Shown: one piece after another, positions 19,384-28,500 of the stretch
Position numbering within the stretch: position 1 is the stretch's first letter
Layout: each line of letters begins with the position of its first letter
From: Bacteroidales bacterium
Lineage (GTDB): Bacteria > Bacteroidota > Bacteroidia > Bacteroidales > UBA12170
NCBI GenBank assembly: GCA_027858955.1
Contig: JAQIBR010000255.1
Location: 1 to 33,450, forward strand
Direction: 5' to 3'
DNA length: 33,450 bases
Position numbers and translations under genes: made by a program
The notes under the pieces: generated by a model
Told to the model about the DNA's origin: nothing
Databases searched by the model: none
The model's input: only the letters and a program-made list of their open reading frames with translations

Positions 19384-19520
19384 ATACCAATTGTAGTTCA
19401 AAATGCCGCATAGCAAATTTTGAATTTATCCCGAACCTTCGGGAGTTAATGCCGATAGATCAGCAAAGCCGCAATTTGAACGAAGTGAAAATATGCGGCA
19501 TTTAGTTGACTAATCGGTAT
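19384..19520 (+). repeat. Dispersed inverted-repeat element, copy 2 (long class, 137 bp)
   Basis: Same termini and inner stem as copy 1, with additional central hairpin CCCGAACCTTCGGG at 19430-19443. Confidence 0.95.
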
Positions 19521-19618
19521 TAAACGTAGAGTTTCCATTTGTTTTTTATCTGATTTTAGAAATTTAAAAACAACATGATGATTTCCGTAATACGATATGT
19601 TTAAAAAGATATTATTCG

Positions 19619-19626
19619 TAAATTTG
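19619..19626 (+). promoter_or_regulatory. Putative -7 promoter element (TAnnTTTG) for the suf operon
   Basis: TAAATTTG about 38 bp upstream of the sufB ATG at 19665. Confidence 0.5.
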
Positions 19627-19664
19627 CAGACTTATTTTAAATTAATCTAAATAAGACTTAAAAC

Positions 19665-21113
19665 ATGGCTCAAAACGAAAAGCAACTAATTGAAGAGGTT
19701 ACGCAGAGCGAGTATAAATATGGATTTGTTACAGAAATTGATACTGAAACAGCCCCCAAAGGATTGAATGAAGATACTGTTCGATATATTTCCGCAAAAA
19801 AAAATGAACCTGAATGGCTTTTAGAACACCGTTTAAAAGCATTTAGGAAGTGGAAAGAAATGAAACAACCTGATTGGGCTCATCTCAAAATCCCCAAAAT
19901 CGATTTTCAGGATATTATATATTACGCTGCACCAAAACAGAAAAAAGAACTTGCAAGTCTGGATGAAGTAGATCCGGAACTGATTGAAACATTCAATAAG
20001 CTCGGAATTTCTCTGGAAGAACAAAAACGTTTGTCGAATGTTGCAGTTGATGCTGTTATTGATAGTGTTTCAGTAAAAACAACTTTCACCGATACACTTG
20101 CCAAACACGGCATTATATTTTGCTCTTTCAGCGAAGCGGTTCAAAACCATCCAGATTTAATTAAGAAATATCTTGGTATGGCAGTTCCTCCAAGCGATAA
20201 TTATTTTGCCGCTTTGAATACGGCAGTATTTAGCGATGGATCGTTTTGCTATATTCCTAAAGGCGTTAGAAGTCCTATGGAATTATCAACTTATTTCCGC
20301 ATAAACGCTGCTAATACTGGTCAGTTTGAGCGTACGCTTATTATAGCCGAAGAAGGCTCATATGTAAGTTATATGGAAGGATGTACTGCACCGCAACGTG
20401 ATGAAAATCAATTGCATGCAGCCGTAGTGGAAATCATTGCGATGAAAGATGCTGAAGTTAAATATTCCACTGTACAAAACTGGTATCCAGGCAATAAAGA
20501 AGGGAAAGGTGGTATTTATAATTTTGTAACCAAGCGGGGCATTTGCAAAGGCGATCATTCAAAAATTTCGTGGACGCAAGTTGAAACAGGTTCAGCAATA
20601 ACTTGGAAATATCCAAGTTGCATATTATCAGGCGATAATTCAGTAGGAGAATTTTTTTCGGTGGCCGTAACAAATAATTATCAGCAAGCTGATACTGGCT
20701 CAAAAATGATTCATCTCGGTAAAAATACTAAGAGCACAATTATATCTAAAGGTATTTCAGCAGGGAAAAGCCATAACACTTATCGTGGTTTGGTGAAAAT
20801 GACAAAACGTGCAACTAACAGCAGAAATTTTTCGCAATGTGATAGTCTTTTATTGGGTGACCAATGTGGAGCACATACTTATCCCTATATAGAAGGAGCA
20901 AATAAAAGCTCTATAATTGAGCATGAAGCAACGACTTCTAAAATTTCTGAGGATCAGTTGTTTTATTGTCAACAAAGAGGAATTAGTCAGGAATCAGCTG
21001 TTGGATTGATAGTTAACGGATATGCAAAAGAAGTATTGAATCAACTGCCAATGGAATTTGCTGTAGAAGCGCAAAAATTGCTCAGCATAAGTTTGGAAGG
21101 TAGTGTAGGTTAA
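19665..21113 (+). CDS. sufB: Fe-S cluster assembly protein SufB
   Basis: [83 protein letters not shown]. Confidence 0.97.
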   Translation: MAQNEKQLIEEVTQSEYKYGFVTEIDTETAPKGLNEDTVRYISAKKNEPEWLLEHRLKAFRKWKEMKQPDWAHLKIPKIDFQDIIYYAAPKQKKELASLDEVDPELIETFNKLGISLEEQKRLSNVAVDAVIDSVSVKTTFTDTLAKHGIIFCSFSEAVQNHPDLIKKYLGMAVPPSDNYFAALNTAVFSDGSFCYIPKGVRSPMELSTYFRINAANTGQFERTLIIAEEGSYVSYMEGCTAPQRDENQLHAAVVEIIAMKDAEVKYSTVQNWYPGNKEGKGGIYNFVTKRGICKGDHSKISWTQVETGSAITWKYPSCILSGDNSVGEFFSVAVTNNYQQADTGSKMIHLGKNTKSTIISKGISAGKSHNTYRGLVKMTKRATNSRNFSQCDSLLLGDQCGAHTYPYIEGANKSSIIEHEATTSKISEDQLFYCQQRGISQESAVGLIVNGYAKEVLNQLPMEFAVEAQKLLSISLEGSVG

Positions 21114-21163
21114 TTAAAACGATTTTTATACTCGATTTTCGGGTCAAAATAAATATATAAAGA

Positions 21164-21919
21164 ATGTTATTACAAATAAAGAATCTTCACGTTTCGATAA
21201 ACGGAAAAGAAATATTAAGAGGAATTAATTTAGAAGTAAATAAAGGCGAAGTGCATGCAATTATGGGACCTAACGGAACCGGGAAAAGTACATTAGCTGC
21301 TGTAATTGCAGGAAAAGATGGATACGAAATTTCTCAAGGTGAAATTCTCTATAACGGAAAAGACATACAAGATATGTCACCTGAGGTGCGTGCTCAGGAA
21401 GGTATCTTTTTAGGATTTCAATATCCGGTAGAAATTCCAGGTGTAAGTATGACCAATTTTATGCGGACATCATTGAACGAAATTCGTAAATACCATGGCG
21501 AAGAACCTATTCCTGCCAAAGAATTTTTAGCACGAATGGCAGAAAAGAAAGAATTGGTAGAGATTAATTCTAAACTCACAAACCGTTCGGTTAATGAAGG
21601 TTTTTCTGGGGGAGAAAAAAAGAAAAACGAGATTTTTCAGATGGCTATGCTGGAGCCCAAACTGGCTATTTTAGATGAGACAGATTCAGGTTTGGATATT
21701 GATGCTTTACGAATTGTTGCCAATGGCGTTAATAAACTGAAAACTAATGAGAATGCTACGGTAATTATCACTCATTATCAGCGTTTGCTCGATTATATTG
21801 TGCCTGATTTTGTACATGTACTTTTGGATGGAAAAGTTGTGCTTTCGGGCGGTAAGGAGTTGGCATTCGAATTGGAAGAAAAAGGCTACGATTGGATTAA
21901 AAAAGAAACGGAAGCTTAG
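21164..21919 (+). CDS. sufC: Fe-S cluster assembly ATPase SufC
   Basis: MGPNGTGKSTLAAVIAGK Walker A, NEGFSGGEKKKNEIFQMAMLEPKLAILDETDSGLDIDAL. Confidence 0.97.
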   Translation: MLLQIKNLHVSINGKEILRGINLEVNKGEVHAIMGPNGTGKSTLAAVIAGKDGYEISQGEILYNGKDIQDMSPEVRAQEGIFLGFQYPVEIPGVSMTNFMRTSLNEIRKYHGEEPIPAKEFLARMAEKKELVEINSKLTNRSVNEGFSGGEKKKNEIFQMAMLEPKLAILDETDSGLDIDALRIVANGVNKLKTNENATVIITHYQRLLDYIVPDFVHVLLDGKVVLSGGKELAFELEEKGYDWIKKETEA

Positions 21920-21922
21920 GTT

Positions 21923-23329
21923 ATGACAAAACAAATAAATGAAATTCCTATGCTTAAAACTATTCCACAATGGTTCGAGAATATTGTGGAAAAGGATGGG
22001 CAAGCTTTTTCCGGGCTTCAAAAAGCTCGGACTTCGGCCTTGGAAGATTTTAATAGATTAGGATTTCCGCATAAAAAACTCGAAAAATGGCGCAGCACGG
22101 ATATTAAAACTTCTATGTCGTTCGATTATTCAATGGCAACTAAAGATTTCTTGATGAAAGATATTTTAGAAGAAGTTTTTGAGTGCGATGTAAAAGAATT
22201 GGATTCCTATGTGATGAATCTATATAAAGGTCGTTTTGTCTATAAAGAAAAACCATTGCATACATTATCTGAGGGTGTTATTGTTGGAAGCCTGAGTGCT
22301 GCTTTTGATAAATATCCTGAACTTGTAAAAAAGCATTTTGGTAAATTTGCAAAGACTGAAAACAATGCTTTTAATGCTTTGAATACTGCTTTATTTTTGG
22401 ATGGACTATTTGTATATGTTCCTAAAAACGTGACTGTTGAAAAGCCATTGCAATTAATAAATGCAGTCGGAACAAGTGATGATGTTTTTGTGCAAAATCG
22501 CAATTTAGTTATACTCGAAGAAAACAGTCAGCTTACTCTTATTCATTGCGACGATTCGTATAATTACAAACGCAGCTTTACTAATTCAGTTACAGAAATT
22601 ATTCTTGGTGCTAATGCATCACTCGATCATTATCGATTACAAAACATTAATAATAATTCGAGTTTAATCAGCAGTGTGGCAGTAGAGCAAGCACGCGATT
22701 CCCGATTGAGCACCAATAGTATTATACTAAATGGTGGATTAATCAGAAACGAAACCTATACTAAACTGAACGGAGAAGGAGCTCACGCCGATATTTTAGG
22801 CGTTTATCTTGCTGATAAAAATCAACATATTGATAATCAGGTATTTGTTGATCATGCTGTGCCTAATTGTACTAGTAATGAGTTGTTTAAAGGAATTTTA
22901 GATGATTATGCACGTGCCGTTTTTAATGGTCATATTTTGGTTCGTAGGGATGCTCAGAAAACTTTGGCTTACCAAAACAATGCTAACATCATACTAACAG
23001 ATAAGGCAATGATTAATACCAAGCCTTTTCTGGAAATTTATGCTGATGATGTAAAATGCAGTCACGGAGCAACTGTCGGTCAGCTCGACGAAAGTGCTTT
23101 GTTTTATATTCGCCAACGCGGAATCAGTGAAGACAATGCACGTATGTTGTTGATGTATGCTTTTGCGGCTGAGGTCACACAAGAAATAAAGATAGATTCT
23201 TTGCGCGATCGCATTGAAGATATGGTGAAGAAGCGTTTAAGAGGAGAACTCTCTATTTGTGATCAATGTGTCTTGCAATGCAGCAGTCCGGAGAAATATA
23301 ATTTTGAAATCGATATGAGTAAAATTTAA
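21923..23329 (+). CDS. sufD: Fe-S cluster assembly protein SufD
   Basis: SufBD core, C-terminal DDVKCSHGATVGQLDESALFYIRQRGISEDNARMLLMYAFAAEV; located between sufC and sufS. Confidence 0.96.
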   Translation: MTKQINEIPMLKTIPQWFENIVEKDGQAFSGLQKARTSALEDFNRLGFPHKKLEKWRSTDIKTSMSFDYSMATKDFLMKDILEEVFECDVKELDSYVMNLYKGRFVYKEKPLHTLSEGVIVGSLSAAFDKYPELVKKHFGKFAKTENNAFNALNTALFLDGLFVYVPKNVTVEKPLQLINAVGTSDDVFVQNRNLVILEENSQLTLIHCDDSYNYKRSFTNSVTEIILGANASLDHYRLQNINNNSSLISSVAVEQARDSRLSTNSIILNGGLIRNETYTKLNGEGAHADILGVYLADKNQHIDNQVFVDHAVPNCTSNELFKGILDDYARAVFNGHILVRRDAQKTLAYQNNANIILTDKAMINTKPFLEIYADDVKCSHGATVGQLDESALFYIRQRGISEDNARMLLMYAFAAEVTQEIKIDSLRDRIEDMVKKRLRGELSICDQCVLQCSSPEKYNFEIDMSKI

Positions 23330-23333
23330 ACCT

Positions 23334-24554
23334 ATGGGTATAAATCAACAACAACTTATCGCACAATTCCCAATCTTAAAACAACAGATAAATAAATATC
23401 CGTTGGTGTATTTCGATAATGCTGCAACTACTCAAAAACCACAAATGGTAATTGATAGAATCAGCAGCTATTATACTAGTTTTAACAGTAATATCCATCG
23501 TGGCGTTCATAAACTTTCGCAAAAAGCTACAGCTGCATACGAGCAAACACGGATACATGTAAAAGATTTTATCAATGCGAGTAGCTCAAAAGAAATTATT
23601 TTCACAAAAGGAACGACTGATTCTATTAATTTGCTTGCTTTTTCTTTTGGTGAAACTTTCATAAAAGAGGGCGATGAAATAATTGTTACTGAACTTGAGC
23701 ATCACTCAAACATAGTTCCCTGGCAAATGCTTTGCGAACGTAAAAAGGCAAAGCTTCATGTTATTCCTGTTAATGACAAAGGTGAACTTTTGCTTGATAA
23801 ATATGCCGATTTACTGAATAAACGTACACGATTAGTTGCAATAGCTCATGTTTCAAATGCATTGGGGACACTTAATCCCGTTAAGGAAATTATTGATTTA
23901 GCACATCAAAATAAAAGTTTGGTTTTGATTGACGGTGCTCAGGCTGTTGCTCATTTAAAAGTTGATGTTCAAGAATTGGATTGCGATTTTTATGCTTTTT
24001 CAAGTCATAAAATGTATGGCCCTATGGGTATCGGAGTACTTTACGGTAAAAAAGATTTGTTGGAGCAACTTCAGCCTTATCAAGGTGGAGGCGAGATGAT
24101 TGAAAGCGTGAGCTTTGAAAAAACAACATATAATGAATTGCCTTTTAAGTTTGAAGCAGGAACACCAAATGTTGCTGATGTTTTAGGTTTGGAAGCTTCC
24201 ATCGAATTTATTCAAAAAGAAGGAATTGAAAATTTGGCGGCAATTGAAAACGAGGTTCTAAACTATGCTACCGCCGAATTTCAAAAAATAGATAGGATTC
24301 AGATAGTCGGAACTGCTCAAAATAAAGCAAGTGTGCTTTCTTTTTTAATCGATGGCATTCATCCTTATGATGTAGGAACCATCCTCAATCAGTTCGGAAT
24401 TGCAGTTCGTACAGGAAACCATTGTGCCGAACCAATTATGAAACGCTTGGGAATCCGAGGAACAATTCGAGCTTCATTTGCTTGTTACAATACAAAAGAA
24501 GAGATCGATCGTATGGTAAGAGCCATCCACAAGACTATAGAAATGTTTGGCTAA
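23334..24554 (+). CDS. sufS: Cysteine desulfurase SufS
   Basis: VYFDNAATTQKPQMVIDRI, ELEHHSNIVPWQ, DFYAFSSHKMYGPMGIGVLYGK, RTGNHCAEPIMKRLGIRGTIRASFACYNTKEEID. Confidence 0.97.
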   Translation: MGINQQQLIAQFPILKQQINKYPLVYFDNAATTQKPQMVIDRISSYYTSFNSNIHRGVHKLSQKATAAYEQTRIHVKDFINASSSKEIIFTKGTTDSINLLAFSFGETFIKEGDEIIVTELEHHSNIVPWQMLCERKKAKLHVIPVNDKGELLLDKYADLLNKRTRLVAIAHVSNALGTLNPVKEIIDLAHQNKSLVLIDGAQAVAHLKVDVQELDCDFYAFSSHKMYGPMGIGVLYGKKDLLEQLQPYQGGGEMIESVSFEKTTYNELPFKFEAGTPNVADVLGLEASIEFIQKEGIENLAAIENEVLNYATAEFQKIDRIQIVGTAQNKASVLSFLIDGIHPYDVGTILNQFGIAVRTGNHCAEPIMKRLGIRGTIRASFACYNTKEEIDRMVRAIHKTIEMFG

Positions 24555-24578
24555 TTGATAATGCAATAAAATTTTAAA

Positions 24579-25001
24579 ATGACAATTCAGGAAAAAGAAA
24601 ATGAAATAATTGATGAATTCGAAGTCTTTGAAGACTGGATGGACAAATACAATTACTTAATAGAATTAGGTCAATCGTTGCCTATTATTGATGATAAGTA
24701 TCGTAACGACAGCTATTTAATTAGTGGCTGTCAGTCGCGTGTTTGGATCTCCGCTGAAATGGAAGCCGGAAAAATGATATTAAGAGCCGATAGCGATGCA
24801 GTAATAACCAAAGGAGTTGTTTACCTTTTAGTAAACGTATTATCGGGCGAAAAACCTGCGGATATTTTGAATTGCAATTTGGAATTTTTAAACAAAATTG
24901 GTCTGCAAGAGCATTTGTCGCCAACTCGCGCCAATGGATTAACATCAATGATTAAACAAATTAAATTATATGCTTTGGCCTTTAAGGCAAAAGGAAATTA
25001 A
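24579..25001 (+). CDS. sufE: SufE family sulfur acceptor
   Basis: DWMDKYNYLIELGQSLPIIDDKYRNDSYLISGCQSRVWI. Confidence 0.95.
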   Translation: MTIQEKENEIIDEFEVFEDWMDKYNYLIELGQSLPIIDDKYRNDSYLISGCQSRVWISAEMEAGKMILRADSDAVITKGVVYLLVNVLSGEKPADILNCNLEFLNKIGLQEHLSPTRANGLTSMIKQIKLYALAFKAKGN

Positions 25002-25012
25002 AACAGTAAAAC

Positions 25013-25399
25013 ATGTTTGGCTTAGGAAAAAAAGTAAATAAAGAAAAGGTAAAGGAAAATAAGGCAATGACTGATAAACCTGTTATAACAACAAAAATGG
25101 AGCTTGAGAAGAAAATTCTGAATATCCTTAAATCAATTTTCGATCCTGAAATTCCTGTTAATATATTTGATTTAGGTCTTATTTATGAAGTGAATGTCGC
25201 GGAAGATTTTAAAGTAGAGATTGTTATGACTTTAACCGCGCCAAATTGTCCTGTTGCGGAATCGATGCCAAACGAAGTTCACGAAAAAGTAAAAGCTATT
25301 GAAGGTGTTAAGGATGTTCATGTTGAAATGACTTTTGAACCACCTTGGGATAAAGATATGATGAGCGAAGAAGCTCAACTTGATTTGGGATTTTTGTAA
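25013..25399 (+). CDS. SufT-like MIP18/DUF59 family Fe-S assembly protein
   Basis: LKSIFDPEIPVNIFDLGLIYEVNV...MTLTAPNCPVAESMPNEVHEKVKAIEGVKDVHVEMTFEPPWDKDMMSEEA. Terminal gene of the suf cluster. Confidence 0.9.
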   Translation: MFGLGKKVNKEKVKENKAMTDKPVITTKMELEKKILNILKSIFDPEIPVNIFDLGLIYEVNVAEDFKVEIVMTLTAPNCPVAESMPNEVHEKVKAIEGVKDVHVEMTFEPPWDKDMMSEEAQLDLGFL

Positions 25400-25402
25400 G
25401 TT

Positions 25403-25539
25403 ATACCGATTAGTCAACTAAATGCCGCATATTTTCACTTCGTTCAATTTGCAGTTTTGTTGATCTATCGGCATTAACTCCCGAAGGTTCGGGATAAATT
25501 CAAAATTTGCTATGCGGCATTTTGAACTACAATTGGTAC
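25403..25539 (-). repeat. Dispersed inverted-repeat element, copy 3 (long class, inverted orientation)
   Basis: Reverse complement of copy 2 with a few substitutions; central hairpin CCCGAAGGTTCGGG at 25480-25493. Confidence 0.95.
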
Positions 25540-28500
25540 TATTTTTCCTGCAATTTCTTCACTTTTTTTGCTATTCTCCTGTCGGCTAGTCCCATACTAG
25601 TTTTCATCCCTAATATGCTAATTTCAGCCCAATAATTGAATATAGAACGCATCTTGTTGCGCTCAAAATAGATAGGACCTTTGCGTGGAATCAAATAACT
25701 AGGATTTTCAGTCTTTATCATTGCGTTTGCAAATAAAGTGCCAAAAAATCCCTTTTTCATCGACTTATTAAGGATTTCCACCTTCATATTATCGTAATAC
25801 ATTAGCATGTTTCCAAAGGCATAATCGTCGTTTGCTTCAACTGATAACTCTATAGATTTAATGGTTCCGCTTCTTGCTTGTATTAGAGCAAGTGGTCTTA
25901 AAACTGGGTCTAAATCATCCATTTCAATTCTATTCAAATGGGCATATAGTTTAAAAGATTTTCCTTGATCAAATAGTGGGAAGTTGACATCCAAAACCAG
26001 TTTGCTTTTGCCCATAAGTAAAGTTTGAGCATTTAGAACTGTATTACCTCCAAATTTTATAAAATCAGGATTATTTGAAGCGTTTAATATAAGAGCATTC
26101 AATTTATCGAAATAAATATGCCCTGGTACTTCTGTGTGTTTCCCCTTTTCTTTGTAAGCAAGATAACTATCGTTTATAAGTAAACTATCGATTTGGATGA
26201 AATATGGCAAATCCAAGAGCCGTTGTATTGGATTTGGCGGATAAAAATCGGGCAGTCGTGGATATTGTCCATCTCTATATATTTCTCCATTGAGATGATT
26301 AACATCTGCTCGCTGCACGATATATTTCTGGCGAAAGAGGGCATCTTGGAAATCTATGCCGGATAATTTAATATTACTGATTTCAATATCGAAACGATCC
26401 GTTTGATGCTTCACACGTTGAGCGAAATCTGCATAATCGTATTGTGGCTTTAGCGATACAGAATCAATATTAATAATACCTCTTAACGTTGAAAGTCGTA
26501 AATCTGCAAAATAAAATCGATACAAATCATTAGTAATTTGAGCTGAATAATCGCGCAAATGAATCAGCATATTTTGGGAATATAGAAAACGATTGTTTTT
26601 AAAGGCCTTGGTGGTGGAATCAAGTCTGAAATCTTGCATTTTCAAGTTAAGCTTACCTAAATTATATATATTGGTACTGCTATCTTTAGGAACATCTAAT
26701 CTTAGCGTCATATCACGAACATCAATATTGTTGATAGTTATTTGTGAGAAAAAAGGTTGTAAAATAGGGTATAGCTTTAAGGAGTCTAAATTATTAGCTG
26801 TTGAGCTTTCATCAAAGCCCAAAAAACGGAGTTTAGCATTTGGTCTCTGAATCAAAATATTATCAGCTGTAAAATTGAAGTTGCTCTGAAAATCTGCAAA
26901 GTTTATTTGGTTAAATGAAATTCTATCGATAGTGAAATTATAATAGTTTTGATTCTCTTTTTGTAGAGTGTAGAACTGAATTTTATCAAAATTTATTTGC
27001 TTTTGTAGCGATGAGAATCCAATATTATCTATCATCAAATAATAATTCCCATTTCGAAAATTTTGCTTGAAATTTCCAATGTGAAAATCAGTAGATTTAG
27101 AAAAGAATATACGTTCAGGATTGGTAAAGGATCTATGACTAAGGCGAAAATCGACAGCTTCAAAATTAGCTTTTTCAAAAGTTATTGTATTAGTAATGCC
27201 ATTTACAGTATAGGTTGCAAACCACGAAAAATCGCTAATAATAAATCTATCGAATTCCAGATAAGGAATTTGCTCAAAATTTTGAAGCGAGAATAAATTG
27301 CGAAAATCTATTTGTGATTGTTTTTTGCCTGAAATGGTTTTGCTTATTAATGATGGAGAATTTATTGTAAATTCTTGTGCAGAAATCAAATTTCGCTGAA
27401 GAAATAAACTATAATCGAAACCCCTAACCTGTACTAATTTCGAATTTAACTGATGTTGGGTAGATTTATCATTATTATTAGAAGCTATCTCTGCATAGAA
27501 CTGGTGCAATTCCATAGTTTCATTTTCTGAATCGAAATCTATTTTTTTAAAATCAAAGCTTAAGCCTTGAGCTTTGTTTTGATAAAATCCGTTTTTAGTT
27601 ATAGCTATTAAGTGCCGATAATTTACTATGAAAAGACTATCGCTATATATTTCTATGGAATCGCCACGAAGATGAATACCATTAACTTGTGCTAGCCGAC
27701 TTACAATAGAGCTGTCATTATAAGCGGTAAATTCACCTTTTCGCAATTCAAATAAAGAAATAAGAATAGGAGGTGGACTGGATTTTAATTTTTCTTGGGC
27801 GATGGTTTTTCCAAACTGTTTTAGGTTAAGAGAATCAACCACTAGTTTGCTTAGTGAAAGTGTATCGTTGAATCGTATTTGATGAAATGGTTTTTGGGTT
27901 ATAATTTTAATATTCTTGCCAAATACTTTAAAGCGTGCATCATCATCTAGGAGTTCGTTTTTTAGTGATTTCCAGCGCGGGAAACTTTGAATTTTATTAA
28001 TACTAATATTTTGTGATTGACTATTAAGTGCAAGGTTATTAGCAAGATAATGATGCTTTTGATCTTTGCTTACCCAGCTAAATTGATTGATTTTAGAATT
28101 AAAATTTGAAAAAATGCCAAATGCTAATTTTGAGTTATTAGGTAGTTGGAATTGAGCTATCTCTGCATCAATATTTTTTGCAAGTATCCCTTTTGATGGA
28201 AGATTGTAATTCCAATCTTTAAATTGAATTGTTTTAATCTTGACGGACTTTAAAATTGGTAAAGTAATCGAATTTAAATCGTCTAATTTATCAGAAAATG
28301 TATTGGATTTTGGAATCTTTAATTGAACCAAATCACCACTTGTCAAACACAAGTTTTCAGCTAATAATTTATTATCATTTAGCAATTGATTCCAATCAAT
28401 TCCTTCCAGTTGAACTTCTTTTAAGTGTAATTTGGACTCTTTCTTTGAGCCTGAAATAACATTAACTCCAATAATGTTCAAGGTTTGCTTATTGTAATTT

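Noticed and set aside
19384-19520. tRNA or tRNA-like gene, because the repeat can fold into several hairpins
   Set aside because: No T-loop GTTCRANNC consensus in the right position, no acceptor stem/CCA arrangement, and both orientations are found.
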